The position numbers and the translations under genes were made by a program. Under the pieces are notes generated by a model, which was not told the DNA's origin, made no database searches, and worked only from the letters and a program-made list of their open reading frames with translations. From Chloroflexota bacterium (GTDB lineage Bacteria; Chloroflexota; Chloroflexia; Chloroflexales; Roseiflexaceae): 64,000 nucleotides of DNA. The stretch's first letter is position 1. Each line of letters starts with the position of its first letter. The stretch spans positions 1 through 64,000 of the forward strand of contig JACAEQ010000070.1 in assembly GCA_013388755.1 (NCBI GenBank), read 5' to 3'. Positions 9,134-17,542 of the stretch are shown in pieces.

Positions 9134-10408
9134 TTATACTGCTGCGAGCGCCTGCTCGAGATCGGCAATCAAGTCATCCGGATGTTCGACCCCGATCGAC
9201 AGGCGCACCATGGCCGGCGTGATGCCCAGCTCCAGGCGTTCCTCCGGATCAACGTCGGCATGGGTCATGGTGGCGGGATGTTCGGCCAGCGATTCGGTGC
9301 CACCCAGGCTGACGGCAAGGTGGATGAGCTTGAGTGCGTTCAGAAACCGGAAGGCCTCGGCCTCGCCACCAGCGACCTCGAACGAAATCATGCCGCCGGG
9401 AGCGATGCACTGGCGCTGATAGACGTCATACTGCGGGTCGCCGTCACACAGGTTGCCCAGGTAGTGTACCCGCGCCACTTTCGGGTGCGCGTTCAGGAAT
9501 TCGGCAACGTGCCGCGCGTTCTTCATCTGCGCCGTCATGCGCAACTTCAGGGTCTCCAGGCTCCGCAACAACAACCAGCCAGTGTGCGGCCCGGCCATCG
9601 TGCCAAAGATCGTCCGCATAATCTTGACGCGATCAAGCAGGCTACGATTGCCCAGGCAGACGCCGGCAATCACGTCGCTGTGCCCGCCAATATACTTGGT
9701 AGCCGAATAGAGCACCAGATCGGCGCCAGACTTGAGCGGTTGCTGCCAGAGCGGGCCAAGAAACGTGTTGTCCACCGCCGTCACGATGCGGCGCGTGCCA
9801 CTCAGACTTTCTGCCAGCGCTGCGTAGGCCGCGATGTCAACCAGGGCATTCGTCGGGTTGGCGGGTGTCTCGATAAACATCAGCGCCAGCCGGTCGGCAA
9901 GGCCCAGGCGGCGCAACTGGGCTTCCGCCTCCGCTGGCGGCGCACCGGCGCGAAAGCCGATGACCCGGATGCCGAACTGTGGCAGTACCTGCTTGAACAG
10001 ATAGTCGGTGCCGCCATAGACTGGTTCGCTGTGGAGCAGCACGTCGCCAGGGCGCAGAAAGGTCAACAGGGTTGTGCTGATCGCCGCCATGCCACTGGCG
10101 AAGACGGCGGCTGCTTCTGCCTCATCCCACAGGGTGAGCCGATCTTCCAGTATTTCAAGATCCGGATTGTTGAGCCGGCTGTAGATCAGCCCCATTTCCT
10201 CACCGGCGTCGGGCGCGCGCAGGCCATAGGCCAGTTCGAAGAATGCTTTGCCATCCTCAGCAGATTTGAAGACGAAGGTAGACGTCTGGAAGATCGGGAT
10301 CTTTGCAGCGCCTTCCGAGAGCGCCGGCTTGTAGCCGTAACTCATCATCAGGCTTTCAGGGGACAGCGGGCGCCCGTTCAAATACCCTTCCGGTTTTCGT
10401 TGTGTCAC
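9134..10408 (-). CDS. Cys/Met-metabolism PLP-dependent enzyme (cystathionine gamma-synthase / methionine gamma-lyase family)
   Basis: The 424-residue product belongs to the trans-sulfuration fold-type I enzymes. YSATKYIGGHSD contains the PLP-binding Lys, YSRLNNPD is the phosphate-contacting segment, FASGMAAIST the cofactor-cradling loop, and AVSLGGTESLAEHPATMTH the C-terminal substrate-specificity stretch. Whether it is a synthase, gamma-lyase or beta-lyase cannot be decided from motifs alone. The GTG start at 10408 was selected because a strong AAGGAGG lies 7 bases upstream; the next candidate ATG upstream lacks this. It sits 47 bases after the phosphoesterase gene on the same strand. Confidence 0.9.
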   Translation of the reverse strand: MTQRKPEGYLNGRPLSPESLMMSYGYKPALSEGAAKIPIFQTSTFVFKSAEDGKAFFELAYGLRAPDAGEEMGLIYSRLNNPDLEILEDRLTLWDEAEAAAVFASGMAAISTTLLTFLRPGDVLLHSEPVYGGTDYLFKQVLPQFGIRVIGFRAGAPPAEAEAQLRRLGLADRLALMFIETPANPTNALVDIAAYAALAESLSGTRRIVTAVDNTFLGPLWQQPLKSGADLVLYSATKYIGGHSDVIAGVCLGNRSLLDRVKIMRTIFGTMAGPHTGWLLLRSLETLKLRMTAQMKNARHVAEFLNAHPKVARVHYLGNLCDGDPQYDVYQRQCIAPGGMISFEVAGGEAEAFRFLNALKLIHLAVSLGGTESLAEHPATMTHADVDPEERLELGITPAMVRLSIGVEHPDDLIADLEQALAAV

Positions 10409-10455
10409 CGTGGTGCCTCCTTGCAGTTGTGGGAACAGCATCGTTCCACAGACTA

Positions 10456-11163
10456 TCACTCACTACGCGGCCCGAAAAACCACTGCGCCACCTGCAACTC
10501 GTCGGCTGCCAGGCGCTGCCGCTGCACTTCGGCATAGACCGCCCGGCAATCATACGCAACACTCCGCAACAACATGCGGCCATCTTCGATGATACAGTAG
10601 TGCGCTTCCTGATCGGGGTCATCCAGCCGGCGGTACGAGGCACTGCCGGGATTCAGCCAGACCTCCCGCTCTCCCAGCGTCATGATCCCCTGACGATGCG
10701 TATGGCCCAGAATCAGACGGTCAATCTGCATGTCAGGGAAACGCGACCGGCAGAAGGATGCATAGGCATGCCGGCTGAGGATCAACTCGTAGTTGCGGTA
10801 GAGATGCGTCATGCCATACCAGATGCCGTCAAGTTCGAAGGTGACCGCTTCCGGCAACGCCAGCAGAAATGCCACGTCGTCCGCTGCGAGCCGGCGCGCA
10901 TTGTGATGGCGCCACTGCAGCACGCGCTCGGAGACATGCCAGAGCGCCGTGTCATGAAACGTTTCCGCGACGTGACGATCATGGTTTCCCTGCACGCACA
11001 CCACACGGTGCGCGCGCATCCAGTCGAGCACCTCGCGCGGGTGCGTCCCATAATCAACCAGGTCCCCGGCGCAATAGATCGCGTCGGCATCGTGCTCACG
11101 CGCCCAGATCGCTTCGAGCGCGATAATGTTGCTGTGAATGTCGGAGAGGATGAGTGCTTTCAT
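10456..11163 (-). CDS. Calcineurin-like metallophosphoesterase (YfcE/MJ0936-type)
   Basis: The 235-residue product begins MKALILSDIHSN and continues with CAGDLVDYG, QGNHDRH and GHTHRQ, the complete set of two-metal phosphoesterase motifs (D-x-H, GD, GNHD, GHxH). Small single-domain members of this group act as phosphodiesterases on cyclic nucleotides or model substrates, but the physiological substrate is usually unknown. The start was placed at the Met before the first metal motif. It is upstream of, and probably cotranscribed with, the PLP enzyme. Confidence 0.88.
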   Translation of the reverse strand: MKALILSDIHSNIIALEAIWAREHDADAIYCAGDLVDYGTHPREVLDWMRAHRVVCVQGNHDRHVAETFHDTALWHVSERVLQWRHHNARRLAADDVAFLLALPEAVTFELDGIWYGMTHLYRNYELILSRHAYASFCRSRFPDMQIDRLILGHTHRQGIMTLGEREVWLNPGSASYRRLDDPDQEAHYCIIEDGRMLLRSVAYDCRAVYAEVQRQRLAADELQVAQWFFGPRSE

Positions 11164-11255
11164 GGCCCCATAGCATACCAGATCGGCGCAAGATGCGCGA
11201 TCGGGCACCGTCGCAGGAGTGCGCCAGCGTACCGTCTACGTCCCTTCCAGAAGCG

Positions 11256-11269
11256 AGCTTCCGGAAGCT
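11256..11269. repeat. Perfect 14-base palindrome of a dispersed CTTCCGGGAAG-type repeat
   Basis: AGCTTCCGGAAGCT is perfectly self-complementary and lies between the divergent phosphoesterase and hypothetical genes. On the minus strand the flanks read CGAACAGC...GCTTCTGG, similar to copies near 25679 and 62177. Confidence 0.55.
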
Positions 11270-11389
11270 GTTCGTTCCGTTACATCCGGGGCGCAAACGG
11301 TGGTACCATGGTGCATCGCGACTGCCGTTTGCATACGCCAATATCGCCTGCCTGGCAGTTCTCCGGCCCATGGTGGTGAGGAAGGCTGT

Positions 11390-11866
11390 ATGGCCCTTCA
11401 GGATAAAATAGAACCCCGGCAATGGCAGATCCTTTGCACGGCACCGTGGGCCGTGGGGCTGTATATAGCGACGGCTGTCGGTGGGAAAATACAGGAAGTG
11501 CGTGAACTGCTGGTCCTTGGCGCTGCGCTGCATCGGGCGCTCGAACGCGATCTCGAGCACGACCTGATCGGCGCGGTTGCGGCAACAGTGCTGCGCGAGG
11601 CGCCAATCGGTGGCGCGTCGGGCCTGGGCCCCGGCGACCGCCCGGCGCTGCTGCGCGCGGTGACGGCGGCAGGCAAAGCGACTGCACAGTTGCCAGACGG
11701 GCAGCACTTCCGCCACTGGTTGCTGGAACTGGCACGTGAGATCGCCGCTGCCGAGCGCGACGGCGGGTGGCTGGGAATCGGCGCCGAAGCGATGCATACC
11801 GCAGAACAGGCTGCGCTGGCGGAGATTGCCGAAGCGCTGGGGCTGCTGGATTCCGATTGCAGGTGA
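11390..11866 (+). CDS. Hypothetical protein, predicted all-helical
   Basis: The 158-residue product starts MALQDKIEPRQWQ after a GAGGAAGG motif. It has no signal peptide or membrane helix. Alternating Ala/Leu/Glu patterns (EVRELLVLGAALHRALERD and later HTAEQAALAEIAEALGLL) suggest a helical bundle, with an internal helix pair resembling TerB-like folds, though I cannot confirm this. Codon usage resembles neighbours, and the reverse-strand frames lack such regularity, so this strand is preferred. It is divergent from the phosphoesterase gene; function is unknown. Confidence 0.6.
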   Translation: MALQDKIEPRQWQILCTAPWAVGLYIATAVGGKIQEVRELLVLGAALHRALERDLEHDLIGAVAATVLREAPIGGASGLGPGDRPALLRAVTAAGKATAQLPDGQHFRHWLLELAREIAAAERDGGWLGIGAEAMHTAEQAALAEIAEALGLLDSDCR

Positions 11867-11980
11867 GCAATCTCCAATCGTGCAGTTCCAGGCAACCTCG
11901 TCGAGCATCAGCGCGATCCTATCCCCATCCAGATACGCCGTGCCCGATCTCCCGTCAGAAATCCGCAATCAGCAATCGCG

Positions 11981-13009
11981 CTATGACCTCTCCCGCCCAT
12001 CATGTGTACCCTCGAGCTTCGTTGCCTGCCTGGCCTGCCGTGACCTGCGCAGACGCCGCGGGATGATCGTCACCGGCGCAGGGCCTGCATACGTGCGCAA
12101 CAACTCCAGGCGGCCGAGCGGATCAACACCCACACTCAGAGCGAGGCTGCCGTCGGGGCAGGCATTGATGCAGACCTGGCAGAGCGTACACTCGCTGGAG
12201 AGCACACGAACGCCATGGTGCGTGTAGTCGGTGATACGAATATCCATCGGGCAGGCGGCGACACACTCGCCGAGGGCATTGCATTTTTGCGGATCGCCGC
12301 GCACTTTGAGCAATGAGAAGCGTGCTGCAGGAAGCGCCAGCACGCCGGCCGGACAAAGATATTTACAAAACGCGCGATTGTCGTGAAGAACAAGGGCCAG
12401 TGTGACGCCAAGCAGATAATAGAGCGCCACACCGCTGAGAAACCAGATAAGCGCCTCAAACGGGCCGGGCAGGTAGCTGTAGCTGAACCAGAGCCCGGCA
12501 ACGAGCGCCAGGCTCACCGCCAGGTGAATGTAGCGCAACCAGGGCCAGATCCCGCCACGGCGACCCTCGCTATGCCGAAACGGTAAGAGATCGAGCAGAG
12601 CGCCGGTCCAGCATGCCCACCCGCAATAGACGCGACCAAAGATAAGCGGACCGATCAGTTTGGCGATGACAAAATGCAGAAGGGCGGCGCCGAAGATACC
12701 ACTGAAGAGCTCGAAGAACAACCCTTCGACAGCGACAATCGACTGTTGCGCCAGAACCCGCGCCAGCGCCGCTGCAAGCATCCCCAGGCCGATAGCCGCA
12801 ACCAGCGGGCGACGGCCGGCAATCCGCTTCCCAGGAGACAGACCCAGATAATAGGTTACGCCGGGCGCGACAACCGTTCCGAGATAGCCGAAGAAGATCA
12901 ATGGGGCCAGCGAATGGCTGAAGAGCCAGGCAATGACGCCAACGCCCCACAGGCCGGCGGCGACGCTGCCCGCCACAAGCAATCGCGTGCGCAACGACAG
13001 CGCCGCCAT
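11981..13009 (-). CDS. Membrane polyferredoxin, NapH/RdxA-like 4Fe-4S protein
   Basis: The 342-residue product has about five or six N-terminal membrane helices, the intramembrane-proximal cysteine pairs CGWACWTG and CKYLCPAG typical of NapH/NosR/RdxA proteins, and two C-terminal ferredoxin-like motifs. The second, CTLCQVCINACPD, is a full CxxCxxCxxxCP site. The first reads CNALGECVAACP and has Leu where the second Cys is expected. Such proteins pass electrons between quinol and periplasmic partners. No nap, nos or cco genes are nearby, so the partner is unknown. The start at 13009 was chosen over an ATG seven codons upstream because AAGGGGG precedes it. Confidence 0.82.
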   Translation of the reverse strand: MAALSLRTRLLVAGSVAAGLWGVGVIAWLFSHSLAPLIFFGYLGTVVAPGVTYYLGLSPGKRIAGRRPLVAAIGLGMLAAALARVLAQQSIVAVEGLFFELFSGIFGAALLHFVIAKLIGPLIFGRVYCGWACWTGALLDLLPFRHSEGRRGGIWPWLRYIHLAVSLALVAGLWFSYSYLPGPFEALIWFLSGVALYYLLGVTLALVLHDNRAFCKYLCPAGVLALPAARFSLLKVRGDPQKCNALGECVAACPMDIRITDYTHHGVRVLSSECTLCQVCINACPDGSLALSVGVDPLGRLELLRTYAGPAPVTIIPRRLRRSRQARQATKLEGTHDGRERS

Positions 13010-13117
13010 TCCGGACCCCCTTTCACGCATGGTGATCCATGGTAACGCCTCTGGCTGTTCGTTGAGAAGCCCTCTACCAACCAGCCGTAAAGATGCGGCA
13101 ACGGAAGCGGGCAGACG

Positions 13118-14089
13118 TCAGGCAGCCCGTCCCAGATCGCTGCGACGCGCAAGCATTGCCAGCGCCCGTCCGGCTTCGTCAATCGTCGCATAGCGCCACG
13201 GCAATGGCGCGGTGGCGCGTGCGATGATCTGTGCCAGCTCCGCCGAAGGCGCCGGAACAAGCGCCGCCAGCGCACAGCCGACTGCATAGATGTCATTCGA
13301 CGGTGCAACCAGGCCGCGCATCTGTTCGATGCTCGCATAGTCAGGCGTGCATGTCAGCTCGCCTGGATTATAGGCAATGCCCACACGCCGCGCCGATCCC
13401 CAGTCGATCAGGACCGGCTCGCCGCGACGGTTGAGCATCAGGTTGGCCGGCTTCAGATCCTGGAACACATACCCGGCGCGGTGCAATGCCCCGAGCGCCA
13501 GGCAGACCTCCGTCATGATCCAGATGATGTCGGAGGCGGTGAGATCGCCGGACCCTGCCAGCGCATCGAGCGTCCATCCATCAATGTACGTCATCACCAG
13601 CGTGCCGCCGCCGGTATGCTCCTGGTAATCGAGGTAGCGCGGTGCCATGATCGGCAGGCGCGCCCACTCGATCCAGTAGAGCATACCGGCCTCACGCCGC
13701 AGATCATGCGGTGCAACGCCGGGCCGCGTGCGCTTGATAATGCATCGCAGGCCGGTCATGCCATCAATCGCCAGCGCCACCTCGTGAAACGTCGTCCGGC
13801 TCAGAACTGACGTCACACGATACCGTGGCAGGCAGCGTGGAGCCGGCTGGTGCAGCAGCAGCACCGGCGTGCCCGTCCGGCGCTGGACAATGGTCGTTGC
13901 CACCGATGGCCGGGCGCGATTGTGGCGTATTCCTCCCGGGCGCCGTGCACGCCCGGCCAGCAGATGGCCGGTCAGCAGGCACAGGCCCGCGCAGGCCAGC
14001 GCGCCGGCATCCATTATGCGAACCGTTTCATCACCCAGGAAGAACAGGATCGCCGCCAGCGCCAGGAGCGCAAGTCCCAGGCCGGTCAT
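13118..14089 (-). CDS. Membrane-anchored serine/threonine kinase-like protein
   Basis: The 323-residue product starts with two hydrophobic helices (GLGLALLALAAILFFLG and DAGALACAGLCLLTGHLL), then a basic linker and a protein-kinase fold: LRCIIKR carries the likely ATP-binding Lys, GYVFQDLKPANLML the catalytic loop with FQD replacing HRD, and VLIDWGSAR the magnesium loop with DWG replacing DFG. A later TPDYASIEQ resembles the activation-segment APE region. No glycine-rich loop is clear, so activity may be altered. The ATG overlaps the stop of the upstream PH-like gene (ATGA), indicating translational coupling and probably a functional pair. Confidence 0.75.
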   Translation of the reverse strand: MTGLGLALLALAAILFFLGDETVRIMDAGALACAGLCLLTGHLLAGRARRPGGIRHNRARPSVATTIVQRRTGTPVLLLHQPAPRCLPRYRVTSVLSRTTFHEVALAIDGMTGLRCIIKRTRPGVAPHDLRREAGMLYWIEWARLPIMAPRYLDYQEHTGGGTLVMTYIDGWTLDALAGSGDLTASDIIWIMTEVCLALGALHRAGYVFQDLKPANLMLNRRGEPVLIDWGSARRVGIAYNPGELTCTPDYASIEQMRGLVAPSNDIYAVGCALAALVPAPSAELAQIIARATAPLPWRYATIDEAGRALAMLARRSDLGRAA

Positions 14090-14541
14090 CGCACCCTCCC
14101 TGCACCCGGCACACGCTGGACGTAGGCCAGGCATGCCTGCAGATGCCGGAACTCGGCGATGGTACGCAGCGTGAATACCTGCCCATCACAGGTAATCGTC
14201 AGGTGGCCATAATCCATCCAGCGGGCCAGCGGACCCTGGCTGATGATGACGCCGGCGCGGTGCAACGGGATCGGCTCCTCGCGCTGGAAGAGCAACCCGC
14301 GCCGCAGCAGCAACGTGTCGCCGCGCACAACCAGCGCAATCGCCGTCTCAAGGTACGCGACGCGCGCGGCCAGGAAGACCAGGACGACTACCAGCAGAAG
14401 GGCAGGCGCCGCATTGTGTACCACGGCGGCCCCCGCCAGCCCCCCGCACACGGCCAGGAGCATCCCGACCTTGATCATCGTCAGGCGCCGGTGAGGACGA
14501 AATACATACTCGCGAACGACCGCATGTGACGACCTGACCAT
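14086..14541 (-). CDS. Small membrane protein with PH-like (bPH/YdbS-type) domain
   Basis: The 151-residue product has two hydrophobic helices (MIKVGMLLAVCGGLAGAAVV and ALLLVVVLVFLAARVAYLE) followed by a soluble beta-rich domain with LVVRGDTLLLRRGLL and IPLHRAGVIISQGPLARWM. That order resembles bacterial PH-domain membrane proteins. A GGGAGG precedes the start at 14541. The stop overlaps the start of the kinase-like gene, so the two are co-translated. The PH-like part might place or regulate the kinase at the membrane; this is inference. Confidence 0.6.
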   Translation of the reverse strand: MVRSSHAVVREYVFRPHRRLTMIKVGMLLAVCGGLAGAAVVHNAAPALLLVVVLVFLAARVAYLETAIALVVRGDTLLLRRGLLFQREEPIPLHRAGVIISQGPLARWMDYGHLTITCDGQVFTLRTIAEFRHLQACLAYVQRVPGAGRVR

Positions 14542-14803
14542 TCCAGCCTCCCGTTCCTCCCCGTGCACGCTGACGCCGTTACGACTGGCATCGCCGGGGA
14601 GGTCGGCCTCAGTATGACTGAGGCGATCGAGAAAAATCTGAGATACGGCTGAGATTTGCTGATTTTCTGGAAAGATCGGTCGTTAGACGGAGGAGGTGTG
14701 TAGCCAATCTGTAATCTACACGATCCGGAGTGCAGCAGTACCAGACCACCAATCATGCGGGCAGGCTGCGACTCCCTATGCGCCACCAGGCAGGTCTTAT
14801 GAT

Positions 14804-15094
14804 CAATACTATTAGGCCGTCGCCCCCACCCCGGCCCGTCCCCGCTGGAGGCGGGAGTCCGGCTCCTCCCCTCAGCAGAGGGCGGTTAGTGCCTATCCGA
14901 AAACCCATGGGCATGCGGTCAGTGCGCGGAGCGCCAGCGACCGCGTGCAGCGAGCGCAGCGTGGCTGAAGCACTCGAGCGGCGTGAGCGGAGATTGCTTC
15001 GCTCGCGCTCGCCATGACAGTGACCATCTGGTGTTCGGACAGGCTCTTAGGCGGGGGGCTGTACGGTGTGTAAAGCCTTATTTGAAAGATACTG
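14804..15094. mobile_element. Miniature element, family 2, copy a (interrupted)
   Basis: The element starts with CAATACT and ends with TTTGAAAGATACTG. Its reverse-orientation match is the intact copy at 21736-21872: both share GC-rich CCCCCACCCCGGCC-type blocks and CCTTATTTGAAAG near one end. It is flanked by ten-base direct repeats GTCTTATGAT (14794-14803) and GTCCTATGAT (15095-15104) with one mismatch, as expected for a target-site duplication. A family 1 element with its own TTA duplication is inserted inside it. No ORF is present, so it would need a transposase supplied in trans. The rest of the gap 14542-15153 shows no gene. Confidence 0.75.
14889..15046 (+). mobile_element. Miniature element, family 1, copy a (158 bp, nested in family 2 copy)
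   Basis: Termini are GTGCCTATCCGAAAACC and, on the other strand, GAGCCTGTCCGAACACC, matching at 14 of 17 bases. TTA lies immediately on both sides (14886-14888 and 15047-15049), while the uninterrupted family 2 copy has a single TTG-containing block at the matching place; this identifies a 3-base target duplication. The interior is GC-rich, without a coding frame. A nearly identical 158-base copy lies inverted at 20342-20499. Confidence 0.82.
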
Positions 15095-15153
15095 GTCCTA
15101 TGATTGCTACAAATGATCGATTCGCCGTGTCTGGCGCCGTGTGGACGGTTCCG

Positions 15154-17307
15154 CTACGATATGGGATGTTCCGCATCGCCGCCGGCAAGATCACGAATGC
15201 GCCGGTCAAATTGCCGCACCAGGTCCATGTCGCCGCACGCGCGCGCGACGCGCCGTGCATCGCGAAGTATTGCGAGGTCGTCGCCACCGTAGTACAGCAG
15301 TCTGTCCACGACCGACAGAATGTGCCGGCGATCATCAGGTTCACCACGTTGCTGATAGCAGTCGATCAGGAGGCGCGCCATGTTCCAGCGCTGCCGGTTC
15401 CATGTTCTTCTGGCGTATTCAATGCTATATACGTTCGAGACAAACTCCGGCATATAGTCGCCCGACAAGATGTCGAACGCCTGCCGTAGCTGCTCGATGG
15501 CGCTTGCGAGCTGGTCCGCCTCGAGATCACGGCGCGCACTGTCGTACAACATGAGCGCCTTGTCGGTATCCAGCATCCACGATTGATCGCGATGCAGGAT
15601 CACCATTGCGCCTTCGATAATCAGCGCCCCGCCCATGCCCCAATCGTGCAGCGTCTGGCGTAGACCGGAGATCAGGTGGTTTGTATCCGTGTCTTCGCTT
15701 TGAGCGCCACGACCTTTGCGATGATCTGCCGCAATCTCCGCCAGGGTGTCGCGCGACACCGGTTCATCAATGCGCACGACCACATACATCAGCATCCCTT
15801 TGAGCATATTGATGCCGATGCGCCGTGACTTCCCGACCGGTTTGCCGTCCTTAGAGATGGTGAAGCTCCCGATCGTGGTAATCCTGACCGGAGCCGTGCG
15901 CGGGGCGACCAGCGGGGAACTTGCCTGGAGGTCCGCCGGGCTATCCTGCTGCGTCGCGGTCGCTGTTTCAGTCTGTGCGCGCTCGATGTACAGCGTCAGG
16001 AGGTATCCGACAAGTTCCAGGTAATACTCCTCAAAGCGCGCCCAGCCGCCAGGCGTCTCACGGTTGCCAAAGAGCAACGCACCACGCTGCACCCGCGCCG
16101 CCGGCAGCGGAAGAACGAAGTCGGTTCCGGCGCGGCCACGTGGATCTCCAGGCATATGCGCCCGGAGATCCGCCATCGTCATCTCGGGCGGCTTCGCGCC
16201 CCAGTACGCCAGGAGTCGCGGCGTATCGCCTTCGAACCAGAACAGCGCAACACGCGAAACACGTATCAACTGCGCCAGATCGCGCAGAAACTCGGCAATC
16301 GCCTGTTCCAGCGGTTTGCTGGCGCCTGCCTGGCGCGTCATGTTGCGCAGGATCCGGCGCAGCAGGCGTATTGAGGGTGCCACGCGCACATAATCGAGCG
16401 CGCCACGCAGTTGATCCAGGCCAAAGTGGGTTGTAATCACCAGCGGCACAAGGAGAACGCCAAGGATGCGCAGATAGGGCACGAGTGCGTCGTTGCGCAT
16501 CACAATGAAGAGCACGATCAGCACGGCCTCATAGACGCCGACGATCGCAAAGCTTGCGAGCCCGCTGACGATATAATCGCGCCCGCCTCCCACATGGCGC
16601 TGTGTGAAGATCAGCGCACCATAGCCGGCAAGCACGATGCCAATGCCGAGCGCGCCGTGGCCGGCCTGGTCGGCGATGGCTGCAATGTCCGGGCACATTC
16701 CGGTACAGGCGCCAGTGAACGGTTCGATCCACTGCACCATCTGCGTCACGACCAGCAAGACACCGCTGCACGCCGCGAGACTTGCTGCCATCAGCAGAAG
16801 CTGTAGCCCGCGCCGCGCATCCGGCACGCGCTCACGCCGATACCGGCGCCAGACAGCAAACCACGCCGTGCCAAGCGTTCCAGGTACATACAGGCCGAAG
16901 AGGAGCAACAACGCGCCCGGCCGTAGCGGCGACTGCGCCATTGCCGCGCTATCGTTCGCGAGCATGCCGGGAACGAAGTGGAAGAACGTGAAACAGGCGG
17001 CAGCAACCAGAAATGCGTTACGAAGCAAACGTGAAGTCGGGGTGAAGCCGTATAGCCCGAGCGTCCAGGCCGGCCAGAGCGCCAGCACGAATGACGTCAC
17101 AGCGAAACGCACATGGGGAAGCGCCAGATGATTCGCCGTGTTCAGGTCTGTGGCCAGCGCCTCAATCAGAAAACGAACACCAAGGATGATGAGCGCCCAG
17201 CGGAACAGGCGTGTGGAACGATGATAGCTCGTGCGACCCGCGAGGTGGAGACCGGTCCAGAAACTAGCGATACCTCCTGCAATTGACACGCATAACGGGA
17301 CGTCCAC
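15154..17307 (-). CDS. Membrane-integrated regulator: N-terminal membrane domain, GAF-like domain, C-terminal winged-helix/BTAD domain
   Basis: The 717-residue product opens with about seven to eight hydrophobic helices (residues 1-290), resembling sensor modules rather than a transporter. Residues ~300-450 have a GAF-like character (AIAEFLRDLAQLIRVSRVALFWF, later FVLPLPAARVQRGALLFG). Residues ~480-600 read VRITTIGSFTISKDGKPV and GKSRRIGINMLKGMLMYVVV, the winged-helix start of SARP/BTAD regulators, and the last ~110 residues are the helical BTAD part (YDSARRDLEADQLASAIEQLRQAFDILSGDYMPEF, described here by its ends). A membrane-bound SARP-like protein could couple an envelope signal to transcription. 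It lies downstream of the T-box-led regulator but is separated by a strong terminator, so it likely has its own promoter in 17308-17460. Confidence 0.7.
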   Translation of the reverse strand: MDVPLCVSIAGGIASFWTGLHLAGRTSYHRSTRLFRWALIILGVRFLIEALATDLNTANHLALPHVRFAVTSFVLALWPAWTLGLYGFTPTSRLLRNAFLVAAACFTFFHFVPGMLANDSAAMAQSPLRPGALLLLFGLYVPGTLGTAWFAVWRRYRRERVPDARRGLQLLLMAASLAACSGVLLVVTQMVQWIEPFTGACTGMCPDIAAIADQAGHGALGIGIVLAGYGALIFTQRHVGGGRDYIVSGLASFAIVGVYEAVLIVLFIVMRNDALVPYLRILGVLLVPLVITTHFGLDQLRGALDYVRVAPSIRLLRRILRNMTRQAGASKPLEQAIAEFLRDLAQLIRVSRVALFWFEGDTPRLLAYWGAKPPEMTMADLRAHMPGDPRGRAGTDFVLPLPAARVQRGALLFGNRETPGGWARFEEYYLELVGYLLTLYIERAQTETATATQQDSPADLQASSPLVAPRTAPVRITTIGSFTISKDGKPVGKSRRIGINMLKGMLMYVVVRIDEPVSRDTLAEIAADHRKGRGAQSEDTDTNHLISGLRQTLHDWGMGGALIIEGAMVILHRDQSWMLDTDKALMLYDSARRDLEADQLASAIEQLRQAFDILSGDYMPEFVSNVYSIEYARRTWNRQRWNMARLLIDCYQQRGEPDDRRHILSVVDRLLYYGGDDLAILRDARRVARACGDMDLVRQFDRRIRDLAGGDAEHPIS

Positions 17308-17464
17308 AAGAACCTCCTTCTGCTAACCGCGGAGGAGCACGGACAATCTCGATACATCGGGTTCTCATTGGTATAACCTTTGTGATTATCTGGAAAAGCA
17401 TCTGCACCATGTCTCTGGTTCATGATATACCGCGAATGAGCGCGCGTGTCAAGGCTAGATTCCG

Positions 17465-17501
17465 TAAAAAAAGAACAACGCTGCAATGATGCAGCGTTGT
17501 T
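17465..17501 (-). terminator. Intrinsic terminator after the T-box-led regulator
   Basis: AACAACGCTGCA (17474-17485) pairs perfectly with TGCAGCGTTGTT (17490-17501) across a four-base ATGA loop. On the minus strand the stem is followed by a run of seven T (complement of 17465-17472). It lies 41 bases after the stop of the 706-residue regulator and separates it from the membrane regulator gene. Confidence 0.9.
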
Positions 17502-17542
17502 GCAGAGGTGACTGGCGCACGGCCACACCTGTTGGCGACAGG

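Noticed and set aside
9182-10537. A 451-codon open frame on the plus strand
   Set aside because: It is antisense to the PLP-enzyme gene, which has a complete set of family motifs; the plus-strand product has no domain character.
11096-11968. A 290-codon minus-strand frame opposite the hypothetical gene at 11390
   Set aside because: The plus-strand product has regular helical patterns and a proper ribosome binding site; the minus-strand product is compositionally odd and overlaps the phosphoesterase start.
14821-14880. GC-rich runs taken as possible CRISPR or simple repeats
   Set aside because: They are explained as the interior of miniature element family 2; no regularly spaced repeats occur in the window.
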